Assembly (NCBI RefSeq): GCF_003667445.1
Contig: NZ_RCTF01000003.1
Location: 248,001-312,000 of the forward strand
Source of the DNA: Xanthobacter tagetidis
GTDB taxonomy: Bacteria; Pseudomonadota; Alphaproteobacteria; Rhizobiales; Xanthobacteraceae
Direction of reading: 5' to 3'
Length of the DNA: 64,000 nucleotides
The notes beneath the pieces were generated by a model. That model did no database searches, was not told the DNA's origin, and worked only from the letters and a program-made list of their open reading frames with translations. Shown here piece by piece: positions 1 through 9,109 of this stretch. Each line of letters begins with the position of its first letter. Position 1 is the first letter of the stretch. The translations under genes and the position numbers were made by a program.

Positions 1-723
1 ATCGACGACCTCATGCTCATCAAGTCGCCGGCCGAGATCGCGCTCCTGCGGCAGGCGGCCGTGGTCGCTGCCGCCGGCTTCGAGGCCGGCGCCGCGGCGG
101 TGGCCGAGGGGGTGAGCGAGAATCACGTCGCTGGCGTGGTGGAGGCGGCGATCCGCGATGCCGGCTCTTCCTGGGCCTGGGCCATCACCGGCGGCACCGA
201 GGTGGGCGCGGGCGACCGCTCGGCCTATGCCCGCGGCGTCACCCAGCAGGCCACCGACGCGGTGATAAGGCGCGACCAGTTCGTGGTGATCGACCTGCAC
301 TCCATGGTGGGGGTCTATCTCTCCGATCTGTCGCTGCCGGTGTTTCTCGGCACGCCGACGGCCGAGCAGGCCGCCATCGCCGCCTGCTGGGAGGAGGTGG
401 CCGCCACCATGCTCGCGGCGCTCCGGCCGGGCCGGGCGGTGAAGGACTGCGCCCTTGAGGGCCATGCGGTGTTCGCCCGCCACGGCTTCGGCGCGCTCGG
501 CCTGCCGCTGTTCGGCCACGGCCTCGGCACCTGCGCCCGCACCCGCCCGTTCGTGAACCCGTCGAGCACCGACACGGTTCAGGAGGGCATGGTGATCGCG
601 CTCGGCACCCACCTCTACGTGCCCGGCGTCGGCGGCCTGCGGCTGGAATATCCGACCCTCGTGACCGCATCCGGCGGGGAGGGCCTCAGCGGCCTGCCGC
701 CGAAGGTGCGCTATCTGCCGTGA
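1..723 (+). CDS. M24 (Xaa-Pro aminopeptidase-like) protein, 3' part
   Basis: The frame is open to the window edge, so the start lies upstream. The visible part is the C-terminal pita-bread (M24) fold of creatinase/prolidase/methionine-aminopeptidase relatives. Numbering from the Met at base 13, the first two metal ligands are present (D94 and D105 in a D-x10-D arrangement), as are H169 in HGLG and the last ligand E212 in RLEY. The fourth ligand position, normally Glu in the IEPG motif, reads Gly198 in ALGTH, and the usual second His of the HGxG...HE motif is Arg. A complete metal site is therefore doubtful, and a creatinase-type or inactive function is possible. Family assignment is firm; activity is not. 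Confidence 0.75.
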   Translation: MDDLMLIKSPAEIALLRQAAVVAAAGFEAGAAAVAEGVSENHVAGVVEAAIRDAGSSWAWAITGGTEVGAGDRSAYARGVTQQATDAVIRRDQFVVIDLHSMVGVYLSDLSLPVFLGTPTAEQAAIAACWEEVAATMLAALRPGRAVKDCALEGHAVFARHGFGALGLPLFGHGLGTCARTRPFVNPSSTDTVQEGMVIALGTHLYVPGVGGLRLEYPTLVTASGGEGLSGLPPKVRYLP

Positions 724-845
724 GGCGGAGGCCGAGGCGGGCGAGGGCCCGCCTCGGTGGGGGCTTCTGCGACGTGGCGGTCCTTTGCCGAACGGTTGGG
801 CGCTGCTCCCGCTGCGCGGCGGCGGCGCTCCGGCTGACGGCCCGG

Positions 846-890
846 CGCGCTCCCTCTCCCGCTTGCGGGGGAGGGCCGGAGAGGGGGAAA
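846..890. repeat. GC-rich hairpin repeat of the type dispersed in Hyphomicrobiales genomes
   Basis: A CTCCC-rich arm, a TTGC loop and a GGGGGAG arm form a strong hairpin followed by a purine-rich tail. It sits in the roughly 285-bp space between the M24 gene and tRNA-Val, which otherwise shows no gene. The M24-gene terminator role is possible but there is no T-run. Similar elements are common between genes in this order (family knowledge). Confidence 0.4.
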
Positions 891-1007
891 GCTGCGGGCC
901 GGGCCGCGCGCTGTCGCCATGCTGCCCGGCCGCCCGGATGCCGATCGCGGGTGCGCTCGGAGCCCGCTCTTGTCCGCCCCGCCGCGCGGTGGTTTAAGGG
1001 CGGGCAG

Positions 1008-1083
1008 GGGCGGTTAGCTCAGTTGGTAGAGCATCTCGTTTACACCGAGAGGGTCGGCGGTTCGAGCCCGTCACCGCCCACCA
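1008..1083 (+). tRNA. tRNA-Val (anticodon TAC)
   Basis: The 76-nt cloverleaf is complete: acceptor GGGCGGT pairs with ACCGCCC, the D-arm is GCTC..GAGC, the anticodon stem TCTCG/CGAGA encloses loop TTTACAC with anticodon TAC, and the T-arm contains GGTTCGAGCCC. CCA is encoded at 1081-1083. Confidence 0.97.
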
Positions 1084-1366
1084 GTCCCTCCCGCCCCATG
1101 ACCCCCGATCGCCCGAATCGGTGCGCGCCGGACGCCGTGTTTCGGCAACGGGACTTGCCGAGCGGGAATTGTCGAGAACAGGCGGGATTTTCGCGGGACC
1201 GGGGGGATTTTCTTGTCTCGTCCCGCCTTGGCGCGCGCCCCGCGCGGCGGCCCAGCGGACGGTGCGCAAAAACCGCCGGGAAATGCACAGGGCTTGCTTG
1301 ACTTGGGGCGGGGGGTGCCTTACCACGCCGCTCTCCCCGGCGCACCGCCTCAGCGGACGCCGGCTC

Positions 1367-1443
<77 letters not shown>

Positions 1444-1622
1444 GATTTCCCAATAGCTTATCAAAGAAGCGCCCGCCGTTCGCAGCCGGAGCGGAGCCGC
1501 AATTGCGGCGCTGCGGAACGGCCATTACTGCGCTGCAGCCGCGAATTCGTTTTGTTGCGGCCGCATTCGGTGCTTAAGGGAAAGCACCGCCGCATCTTCC
1601 GCCTGCAGAGTCTTCCGCCATC

Positions 1623-2489
1623 ATGGGCCTCTCCTCCGTTTGCTCAGCTGTGCCACGGGCCGCCGCCCGCGCCGCCCTCGCCCTCGGCATCGTCGCGATG
1701 CCGCTCTCCGCCCAGGCGTCGGACCAGCGCAAAAGCCTCTGTCCGTTCGAGATTTCCGCCGGCAGCCCGCCGTTTACGCTGCCCCGCGACGTGGCGTCCC
1801 TCGGCGCCGGCGGGCCGCTGCGCATCATGGCCATCGGCTCCTCCAGCACCGCCGGCTTCGGCGCGTCGCAGAGTGCGCTGACCTATCCCAACCAGCTCGC
1901 CGCCCGCCTCTCCGCCGCGCTCGGCCCCCGCACCGTCACCGTCACCAATGCCGGCATTTCCGGCGAGACCGGGCCGACCACCCTGCGCCGGCTGGAAGCC
2001 GCCATGGCCGCGCCCGAGCCGCCGCACATCGTGATCTGGCAGGTGGGCACCAACGACGTGCTGTTCGGCGGCAATCCGGCGGGCCTGGAAGCGCTGGTTC
2101 TCCGGGGCCTCGACGCGGTGACCGCGGCCGGCGCGGTGCCCATCGTGATCGACCAGCAGTATTTCCGCGCCATCCTGAACCTCAACCACTATGAGACATT
2201 CGTGGCGGCGGTGGAGCGCGCGACGGCGGCCCGCGGGGCGGCGCTGGTCAACCGCTACGCCGTCATGAAGCATTGGGCCGAGGCGCAGCCCAGGGTGTTC
2301 GACGGCCTGATGGCGCTGGACCGCTTCCATATGGGCGACCAGGGCTATGCCTGCCTTGCCGATCTCGTCGCCGCAGGCATCCTCGCGAAGCCGCCGGCGG
2401 CGATCGCGTCCGCCAAGCCGCCGATGAGCGTATCTGCGAACCCGCCGGCGGTGCCGGCCTCGGTCGCCGCCTCGCCACCCGCGCGCTGA
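1623..2489 (+). CDS. secreted SGNH/GDSL-family hydrolase
   Basis: A 288-aa esterase/lipase-fold protein, probably periplasmic or secreted. The N-terminus is a signal peptide with a hydrophobic core and an AQA-S cleavage-like site near residue 36. Block I appears as IGSSST (nucleophile Ser) instead of the usual GDSL. Block III is QVGTND, supplying Gly and Asn of the oxyanion hole, and block V is DRFHMGD, supplying the catalytic Asp and His. The last 30 residues are Pro/Ala/Ser-rich. The substrate cannot be told from sequence; deacylation of a surface glycan is one option given the envelope genes that follow. No strong Shine-Dalgarno sequence precedes the chosen start. Confidence 0.85.
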   Translation: MGLSSVCSAVPRAAARAALALGIVAMPLSAQASDQRKSLCPFEISAGSPPFTLPRDVASLGAGGPLRIMAIGSSSTAGFGASQSALTYPNQLAARLSAALGPRTVTVTNAGISGETGPTTLRRLEAAMAAPEPPHIVIWQVGTNDVLFGGNPAGLEALVLRGLDAVTAAGAVPIVIDQQYFRAILNLNHYETFVAAVERATAARGAALVNRYAVMKHWAEAQPRVFDGLMALDRFHMGDQGYACLADLVAAGILAKPPAAIASAKPPMSVSANPPAVPASVAASPPAR

Positions 2490-2703
2490 CAGGGTTGGGA
2501 GCAGCCGGGCACCAGGCGGGCATCGGTCGCGGACGGTAAAAAGGTGCAGCTTGACTGTTGCAAAAATGCCGGACACGCCACAAAGCGGCACCAAATCGTA
2601 ACCCTAACGACAACCAACGATCCCCTTGCCGGGCCTCAGATGTTAAGAAGGGGTTAAGGCAAGGGGCGGGCCTTGCCGGCGACAACAGCCGGATTCTGAT
2701 CTC

Positions 2704-4119
2704 ATGCATTCGACGCTCAACGTCGCGTGGACCGGAAGGTCGGGCGACGCGCGCACCAGCCGGGCCCGTTCGCTGCTTCAGGCGGCCACCCGGGCCTCGG
2801 CGCTCCTCGGCCTGTCCTGCCTCCTGCTCCTGGGCGCGGGGGCGCCCGCATCGGCGCAGCAGACGGCGGCGGCCGACGCCGACCCCGAGTTCAACACGCT
2901 GTTCCACGAGTCCCTGAAGCGCCCCGCGGACGTCGCCTTGGCCTATCGCCTGGCGGCCCGGGCCACCCAGCTCGGCGACTACGAGGCGGCCATCGGCGTC
3001 TACGAGCGCATCCTGTTCTACAATCCCAAGGTGGTGCGGGTGCGGCTGGAACTCGGCCGGCTCTACTACCGGCTCGGCGCCTATGAGAGCGCGCGTGCCT
3101 ATCTTCAGCCGATCGACGGCGACGGCATGCTGAGCCCCGCCGAGCAGGCCAACGTCACCGCCTATCTGGAGGAGGTCGAGCGCCGGCTCTCCACCAACCA
3201 GTGGAGCGTCTACGCCCAGGCGGGCGTGCGCTACCAGTCGAACGCCAATTACGGCCCGTCGAGCCGCATCGTCATCGGCGACGACGTGGCGGCGCTGCTG
3301 CCGCCGAGCTACGCCTCCAAGGCGGACGGCAACGTCTTCGGCCTCGCCACGGTGCGGCACGTCTACGACTTCGGCAACCAGCGCGGCGACGTCTGGGAAA
3401 CCAATCTCAACCTCTATTATTCCCAGCAGTTCGACATCCAGCGGCTCAATCTCGGCTTCGTCGAGGCCAATACCGGCCCGCGCTTCGCGCTCGCGCCGGA
3501 TGCGCTGCCCGGCTCCTCGGTGCGACCCTACGTGCTCGCCGGCGGCATCTCGCTGGGCGGGGCGAGCTATCTCGGCTCCTACGGCGCCGGCGTGTCGGTC
3601 TATCTGCCGTTCAGCCCCTATTTCTCCATCGAGCCGTTCGTCGAGGCGCGCCAGCGCGACTACCAGAACAGCGTCGACTACCCCACCGCCGGCTTCCAGA
3701 GCGGCGGCATGTGGACGGTGGGCGCCGGCCTGTTCGGCCGCATCACCGAGGGCGTGGGCTGGCGCGCGCGCATCGCCTATAACGACGCCGATGCCAGCGT
3801 GTCCTGGTATGCCTACGAGAACTTCAACGCCGATCTGGCGCTGCCGGTGGAATTCCAGGGCCTGTGGGGCGTCAAGCGGTGGGTGGTGATCCCCTCGGTC
3901 GGCTATTCCTACTACGGCTATGACGCGGCGAACCCCTTCGTCTCGCGCTTCATTCCCCGCACCGACGACCAGTACCGCGTGGGCCTCGCCCTCGACGTTC
4001 CCATCCATGAGCAGTTCGGCCTTCTGACCCAGGTGCAGTACACCTGGGCGAGCTCGTCCCTGCCCAATTACTCGTTCGACAATCTGAGCGTGTCGATCGG
4101 GCCGAACGTCCGGTTCTGA
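2704..4119 (+). CDS. TPR-containing outer-membrane beta-barrel protein (Slam/DUF560-like architecture)
   Basis: 471 aa. Residues about 30-56 form a hydrophobic export signal ending ASAQQ. TPR-like helices follow (about 75-155, with the pattern A..LGDYEAAIGVYERILFYNP). From about residue 165 the sequence becomes alternating strands rich in Tyr, Gly and aromatic girdles and ends in Phe (GPNVRF), the outer-membrane barrel signature. TPR plus barrel recalls surface lipoprotein assembly modifier proteins, but that assignment is tentative. It lies 12 bp before the FecR-domain gene, so the two probably form an operon. The Met chosen begins an unusually long leader, so a later start is possible. Confidence 0.7.
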   Translation: MHSTLNVAWTGRSGDARTSRARSLLQAATRASALLGLSCLLLLGAGAPASAQQTAAADADPEFNTLFHESLKRPADVALAYRLAARATQLGDYEAAIGVYERILFYNPKVVRVRLELGRLYYRLGAYESARAYLQPIDGDGMLSPAEQANVTAYLEEVERRLSTNQWSVYAQAGVRYQSNANYGPSSRIVIGDDVAALLPPSYASKADGNVFGLATVRHVYDFGNQRGDVWETNLNLYYSQQFDIQRLNLGFVEANTGPRFALAPDALPGSSVRPYVLAGGISLGGASYLGSYGAGVSVYLPFSPYFSIEPFVEARQRDYQNSVDYPTAGFQSGGMWTVGAGLFGRITEGVGWRARIAYNDADASVSWYAYENFNADLALPVEFQGLWGVKRWVVIPSVGYSYYGYDAANPFVSRFIPRTDDQYRVGLALDVPIHEQFGLLTQVQYTWASSSLPNYSFDNLSVSIGPNVRF

Positions 4120-4131
4120 GGAGGACGCGCC

Positions 4132-5277
4132 ATGCCCATCAGCACTCCCGCCCGGCTCCTCGCCTCCGTCGCCTCGCTCGCGCTGGTCGCCGCATCCGGC
4201 GCCCCCGCGCTGGCGCAGAACCCGCAGGTCGGCACCGCCGCGGCGGTCAATCCGCGCGCGACCGGGCAAGGCGGCGCCCGCGTGCTGGAACTCGGCTCCA
4301 GCATCATCCACCGCGAGCGCATCCAGACCTCCGACACCGGCAGCGTCCAGGTGATGTTCGTGGACAAGACCACGCTCAACATCGGCCCCGGCTCGAACCT
4401 GGTGATCGACGAATTCGTCTACGATCCCAACAAGAAGGCCGGCTCGATGGCGCTTTCCCTCACCAAGGGGGCGGTGCGCTTCGTGGGTGGGGCGGCGAGC
4501 CATACCGGCGGCGCCGAGGTGAAGACCCCGGTCGCCACCATCGGCATCCGCGGCGGCGTCGCCGGCATCACCCATCTGGGCGGGGAGACCCGCGCCATCC
4601 TCCAGTTCGGCACGCTGACGGTGCAGGGGCCCTCGGGCGAGCCCATCGTCGTGCGCCGGCCGGGCTTCATGGTCGTCATCGGCCCGAACGGCGTCTCCGG
4701 CCCGGTGCGCGTGACCCAGGCCGAGATCGACGCGCTGATCGCCAAGACGCTGAGCCAGGGACGGCAGACCGGCGGGCGTCCCGGCACCACGCCCGACCTC
4801 GCGGGGCTCGCCCCCAATGCCGGCGGCCCGTGCTCCATGCCGGCCCAGGGCCAGACCACCATGGACCTCGCCGCGGTCTCCTGCCGCTACTTCAACACCC
4901 AGTTGCAGAACCAGGTGGACACGGTGGCCGAGCAGGCCTCGCAGCAGGGGCAGACCAACGTCCTCGTCCCGGTCTACGTGCCGCCTCCGCCTTACGGTCC
5001 CGGCGGCTATGGGCCGGGCGGATATGGCCCAGGCGGCTACGGTCCCGGCGGCTATGGCGGCGGGGGCAACCCCAATCCGGGGCCGATCTTCCCCGGCTTT
5101 CCGAACCTGCCCAACTGGCCGAACCTGCCCAACTTTCCGAACTTTCCCGGCTTTCCGGGCACTGGCGGCGGCGGCAATCTGGCCGGCGGTCCACCGACCA
5201 CCCCGCCGATCAACTCGCCGCCGCCGCCCGTTACCCCGCCGCCCCCGCCGCCGACCTGCATTCCGCCTTACTGCTGA
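4132..5277 (+). CDS. secreted FecR-domain protein with Gly/Tyr/Pro-rich tail
   Basis: 381 aa. A signal peptide ends PALAQ near residue 29. The FecR domain (about 45-180) is recognisable from VGTAAAVNP, the RIQTSDTGSVQVMFVD segment and the PVATIGIRGG motif. It is a periplasmic FecR-type domain without the cytoplasmic tail of true sigma regulators. The C-terminal 100 residues are low complexity: four GPGGY units, then NLPNWPNLPNFPNFPGFPG-like repeats, then polyproline. A GAGGAGG Shine-Dalgarno lies 7 bp before ATG, right behind the TPR/barrel gene. A structural or cell-surface role with the barrel partner is more likely than signalling; this is inference. Confidence 0.8.
   Translation: MPISTPARLLASVASLALVAASGAPALAQNPQVGTAAAVNPRATGQGGARVLELGSSIIHRERIQTSDTGSVQVMFVDKTTLNIGPGSNLVIDEFVYDPNKKAGSMALSLTKGAVRFVGGAASHTGGAEVKTPVATIGIRGGVAGITHLGGETRAILQFGTLTVQGPSGEPIVVRRPGFMVVIGPNGVSGPVRVTQAEIDALIAKTLSQGRQTGGRPGTTPDLAGLAPNAGGPCSMPAQGQTTMDLAAVSCRYFNTQLQNQVDTVAEQASQQGQTNVLVPVYVPPPPYGPGGYGPGGYGPGGYGPGGYGGGGNPNPGPIFPGFPNLPNWPNLPNFPNFPGFPGTGGGGNLAGGPPTTPPINSPPPPVTPPPPPPTCIPPYC
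4996..5055 (+). repeat. four tandem 15-bp units encoding GPGGY
   Basis: Four degenerate 15-bp copies lie in frame inside the FecR-domain gene, each translating to Gly-Pro-Gly-Gly-Tyr. Synonymous differences between units show the peptide repeat has been kept while the DNA diverged. Confidence 0.85.
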
Positions 5278-5283
5278 GGCGCA

Positions 5284-6462
5284 TCACGCGGCCAGCAGCG
5301 CCAGGCAGCGCTCGACGAGATGTTCGAGCGGCGGGCGTTCCTCCAGCATGGCCCGGTGCATCCGGCCGGCGGCGAGCGCCAGTTCGGCGGCATCCGCGTC
5401 CTCCGCGAAGGCGAGGATGTCGGTGGGGTCGGGCATGTATCCGGGATCGAACAGCAGCCGGCTGCGCGCCACGCCCGCGGCGGAGATGGCCTCGCCGTTG
5501 AGATAGTGCTCCACATGCTGGCACAGGGTGTATTGCGGCACCCCCGCCGCCAGCGCGTCCGCGGCGACCCCCGCATTGCCCTGGTGCAGCACCAGGCGTG
5601 CGCGCTCCAGCACGACGCTCATGCGCTGCGCCTCGCCATGCACCCTCACTCCGGCCGCGCGCAAAGCGGCGACCGCCGCCGGGGAGGCCGAGGGGGTGTA
5701 GATATCCAGCATCGGCCCGAGAACCTGCAGCGCCGCCATCACGCCCGGCCGGCAGATCACGTCCATATGGAGGTAGGCGAAGATGCGATCCGCACCCGGC
5801 CGCCGCTCGCGCATGGGCTCTGTCATCAGCGGCCCGTCGGCGGGGCGCGGGCGCACGTCGGCATAGGGATCGAGCAGCTGGAAGGTGGTGACGAAGGCGT
5901 CGTCGGCCTGGAACAGGGCGCCGATGCGGTCGATGGCGTCGAGCCCTTCGGCGGCGAGCGCCCGGTTGACGGCGTCGAGCATGTCCGCGTCCCGCGCCAT
6001 GGGCGGCGTGAAGGCGTGGAGCAGCGGGAAGGCCTCAAGGTGCTGCGGCGGCAGGCAGAAGCCGACGCCGGACTGCATCGTCCGGGCCCGGCCGCGCGCC
6101 GCGAGCGTCGCCATCGGGGCATAGTCGAGGATGACGAGGTCCGGCCGGGTCTGGTCGATGATCGCGCGCCAGCCGGCGAGCGCCCGGCGCATGGCCTGCT
6201 CGTCCAGCAATCCGGCCTGGGCGAGCGAATCCGTGAGCGTCGCAGACGCGGGGATGGGCCGGAAGTCTGCGGGAGTCGTCTCCGGCGCCACCAGGACGGG
6301 AATGCCCGCCTTGTCCAGCGGCGTCGCGAAGAACGGCCGGCTGCACGCCGCCGTCACCTGGTGCCCGGCGGCGGCGAGCCGGCTGCCGATGCGGGCGAGC
6401 TTCATGGAATGGCCGTAGCCTACGCCCAGTTCCCAGGCGAGCAGCACCCGTCTCGAACCCAA
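5284..6462 (-). CDS. GT1-like (GT-B fold, UGT/MGT type) glycosyltransferase
   Basis: 392 aa starting at TTG 6462, which has a GGGAGG Shine-Dalgarno 6 bp upstream. A longer frame exists upstream but overlaps other genes. The N-terminal GT-B half begins RRVLLAWELGVGYGHSMKL, the glycine-rich loop of nucleotide-sugar transferases that act on lipid or small acceptors. The C-terminal half contains VLHQGNAGVAADALAAGVPQ, the equivalent of the HxGxxx...P nucleotide-sugar signature. The gene converges with the FecR gene, with only 6 bp between them. No acceptor can be named. Confidence 0.75.
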   Translation of the reverse strand: MGSRRVLLAWELGVGYGHSMKLARIGSRLAAAGHQVTAACSRPFFATPLDKAGIPVLVAPETTPADFRPIPASATLTDSLAQAGLLDEQAMRRALAGWRAIIDQTRPDLVILDYAPMATLAARGRARTMQSGVGFCLPPQHLEAFPLLHAFTPPMARDADMLDAVNRALAAEGLDAIDRIGALFQADDAFVTTFQLLDPYADVRPRPADGPLMTEPMRERRPGADRIFAYLHMDVICRPGVMAALQVLGPMLDIYTPSASPAAVAALRAAGVRVHGEAQRMSVVLERARLVLHQGNAGVAADALAAGVPQYTLCQHVEHYLNGEAISAAGVARSRLLFDPGYMPDPTDILAFAEDADAAELALAAGRMHRAMLEERPPLEHLVERCLALLAA

Positions 6463-6684
6463 ACCGGCCTCCCTCGGCGCTGGCGCGCGCAGCCTGACGG
6501 CAAGGGATGAATGCCTGCTTGCGGGCAAAAGGTCGAGCCTGCGCGCGGGAAACGCCTTTCCTGCCAATTCCGGTTGCCTGCCGGGGGGCTGGTCGGATAT
6601 CCCGGTGCGCACAGGCGCCGCCGGACAGCGGGCGCCGGGTCGGCCCATCGGCCGGTGCGCTCGGGATGGGCAAGGAGCACAGTG

Positions 6685-7245
6685 ATGAACAGGTTCTCGC
6701 GCAGGGGTCTCGGTCTTCCGTCTCTGGCCGGCGCCGCGCTCGCGCTGCTCGCGCTTGCCGCCCCGGCCTCCGCCCAGTCGGCCGCGCCCGCCGCCCCCGC
6801 GACGGCCGCTGCGCCGGCGACCGAGACGCGCACCGTGCACGACGACTGGACCGTGCGCTGCAAGAAGGGCGGCGCGGCCAAGCCCGAGTGCGAGGCGGTG
6901 CAGACGCTCCAGACCACCGACCTCAAGGGCGTGCTCGCCCATATCGCCGTCCGGGCGGAGAAGGACGGGCCGGTGCGCCTCATCGTCCTCGTCCCGCCGG
7001 GCGTGTGGCTGCCCGCCAACGTGGTCTTCAAGGTGCCGAACGTGGCCGACATCACGCTCACCTACAAGCGCTGCGGCCAGCACTGCATCGCCTCGGTCGA
7101 ACTGACCAAGGAGCAGCTCGACGCGCTCAAGGGCAGCGCCGGCAAGGGCGAGTTCACGTTCGAGAACGGCTCGCGCAGCCCCATCATCCTCCCCGTCTCC
7201 TTCAAGGGGCTCGGCAAGGCGATGGAAGAGGCCATGAAGGGCTGA
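6685..7245 (+). CDS. IalB (invasion-associated locus B) family protein
   Basis: 186 aa with a clear signal peptide ending PASAQS (about residue 30) and an Ala/Pro linker. The folded domain runs from DDWTVRCKK through VPPGVWLPANVVFKVP to GKAMEEAM, with paired cysteines in CGQHC. This matches the IalB family widespread in Hyphomicrobiales. The Bartonella member affects erythrocyte invasion; in free-living relatives the role is unknown and probably envelope related. Start ATG 6685 is preceded by AAGGAG at 7 bp. It stands alone between two oppositely oriented genes. Confidence 0.88.
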   Translation: MNRFSRRGLGLPSLAGAALALLALAAPASAQSAAPAAPATAAAPATETRTVHDDWTVRCKKGGAAKPECEAVQTLQTTDLKGVLAHIAVRAEKDGPVRLIVLVPPGVWLPANVVFKVPNVADITLTYKRCGQHCIASVELTKEQLDALKGSAGKGEFTFENGSRSPIILPVSFKGLGKAMEEAMKG

Positions 7246-7286
7246 GCCGCCCGTCCTTCGGGCCGGGGAGGCCGGCGGCGGGGCCC

Positions 7287-8897
7287 TCAGCCCCGCGCGC
7301 GCAGTTCCCGCCGCAGGATCTTGCCCGTCGCGGTCATGGGCAGGGTGTCCGTGAACGCCACGTGGCGCGGGTATTCGTGGGCCGAGAGCCTGGTCTTCAC
7401 GAAATCCTGGATATCGCGGGCGAGGTCGTCGGTGGCGGCGGCGCCGTCCTTCAGCACCACCCACGCCTTCACCGCCTCGGTGCGCAGCGGGTCGGGCACG
7501 CCCACCACCGCCACCAGCGCCACCGCGGGGTGCTTGAGGATGCAGTCCTCGATCTCGCCCGGCCCGATACGGTAGCCGGCGGAGGTGATGACGTCGTCGG
7601 CCCGGCCCACATACCAGAGGTAGCCATCCTCGTCGCGCCGGCCCATGTCGCCGGTGAGCAGGAAGTCGCCGGCATACTTGGCCGCCGTGGCTTCCGGGTT
7701 CTGCCAATATTCCAGCATCATCACCGGATCGCCCTTGCGCACGCCCACCTGGCCCTCGGCGCCGTCGGGCAGCTCGCGGCCGTCCTCGTCGACGATGCGC
7801 ACGTCGTGGCCGGGGATGGGCCGCCCCATGGCGCCGGGGCGGATGGGGAAGAAGTCCGAGTTCGAGCCCACCACCAAATTGCACTCGGTCTGGCCGTAGA
7901 TCTCGCGCGCCTCGACGCCGAGCCGCTCCTTCACGAACGCGCCCAGCTCCGCCCCGAGGCTCTCGCCGCCGGTGAGCAGCGAGCGCAGGGCAAGGCCCGC
8001 GTGCCGCACGTCGGCCTGCCGCAGCAGCTTGAGCGCGGTGGGCGGCAGGAACACGTTCCGCACCCTGTGGCGCGCCATCAGGTCCATGGCGGCTTCGGGA
8101 TCGAACTTCTTCGCCCGGTGGGCGAGCACCGGCACGCCCAGATAGAGGCTCGGGAACAGCACGTCGAACAGGCCGCCGATCCAGGCCCAGTCGGCCGGCG
8201 TCCAGTGCAGGTCGCCGGGCCGGGGCATGCCCTCGTGGATGAAGGTGATGCAGGGCAGGTGGCCGAGCAGCACCCGGTGGCCGTGCAGGGCGCCCTTGGG
8301 GTTCCCGGTGGTGCCGGAGGTGAAGATGATGATGCCGGGATCGTCCGGCCCGGTGTCGGCCGGCGTGAAGGCGTCGCTCGCCCGCGCCAGGGCCGCGTCG
8401 AACGGGAGCGTGCCGGGCGCGGCTGCGCCGCCGGTGAGGTAGACGGTGGCGAGGTCCGGCAGGCGGTCGCGCACCCGCTCCAGCTTGGCGAGGCCGGACA
8501 GATCGGTCACCAGCGCCTTCGCGCCGGAGGCGGCGAGACGGAACTCCAGCGCCTCGTCGCCGAATAGGGTGAACAGCGGCACCGAGACGAGCCCCGCCTT
8601 GAAGGCAGCGAGGTGGGCGATGGCCGTCTCCGGCGCCTGGGGCAGGAACACCGCCACCCGGTCGCCGCGCTTGAGACCCTGGGCGAGGAGGGCGTTGGCG
8701 AAGCGGTTGGTGAGGCTCTTAACCTCGTCGAAGGAGTATGCGCGTACGGTGCCGCTCTCCTCCTCGAACACCAGAGCGGGCTTGCCTGAGCCGTCCGCAT
8801 GGGCATCGACGCAGGCGACGCCCATGTTGAAGCGGGCGGGGATCTGCCAGCGGAAGGCTCGGACGAGCGCGTCATAGCGCGGCGCGGCGACGGACAT
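7287..8897 (-). CDS. AMP-forming acyl-CoA synthetase (medium-chain/acetyl-CoA-synthetase-like)
   Basis: 536 aa, full length for the ANL superfamily. The P-loop-like motif IIFTSGTTGNPKG, the A5 motif YGQTE, the A7/A8 region LTGDMGRRDEDGYLWYVGRADD and the C-terminal catalytic Lys in TATGKILRREL are all present. It would activate a carboxylate to acyl-CoA with ATP in the cytoplasm. The ACSM-like pattern suggests medium-chain or aromatic acids, but the substrate is not determinable. A GGAGG sits 6 bp before ATG. About 210 bp separate it from rpe. Confidence 0.88.
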   Translation of the reverse strand: MSVAAPRYDALVRAFRWQIPARFNMGVACVDAHADGSGKPALVFEEESGTVRAYSFDEVKSLTNRFANALLAQGLKRGDRVAVFLPQAPETAIAHLAAFKAGLVSVPLFTLFGDEALEFRLAASGAKALVTDLSGLAKLERVRDRLPDLATVYLTGGAAAPGTLPFDAALARASDAFTPADTGPDDPGIIIFTSGTTGNPKGALHGHRVLLGHLPCITFIHEGMPRPGDLHWTPADWAWIGGLFDVLFPSLYLGVPVLAHRAKKFDPEAAMDLMARHRVRNVFLPPTALKLLRQADVRHAGLALRSLLTGGESLGAELGAFVKERLGVEAREIYGQTECNLVVGSNSDFFPIRPGAMGRPIPGHDVRIVDEDGRELPDGAEGQVGVRKGDPVMMLEYWQNPEATAAKYAGDFLLTGDMGRRDEDGYLWYVGRADDVITSAGYRIGPGEIEDCILKHPAVALVAVVGVPDPLRTEAVKAWVVLKDGAAATDDLARDIQDFVKTRLSAHEYPRHVAFTDTLPMTATGKILRRELRARG

Positions 8898-9109
8898 TTA
8901 TGTCCTCCCAGGACCGGAGTGGCAGTCTCCATGAAACATGAAGATCTGCTCTTATCATTTTGATCCAGAATGAAAAATTAACCATACTTAACGTGACGCG
9001 CGAACGACTTTCGGCCGAGAACCAGCGCAGGGCAGGGCGCAGAAACGATCGAACGTTTTTTTCCTCACGCGGTCAAGGGGCGCGCGCCGCCGGGACCGGG
9101 ATGGCGTGC

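Noticed and set aside
2263..4575. 770-codon minus-strand open frame
   Set aside because: It lies antisense to the SGNH, TPR-barrel and FecR genes, and its composition (His/Gly/Arg/Asp-rich without motifs) is that of a high-GC shadow frame.
6463..7884. N-terminal extension of the glycosyltransferase frame up to 7884
   Set aside because: It overlaps the IalB gene and part of the acyl-CoA synthetase; the TTG at 6462 with GGGAGG fits the GT-B N-terminus much better.
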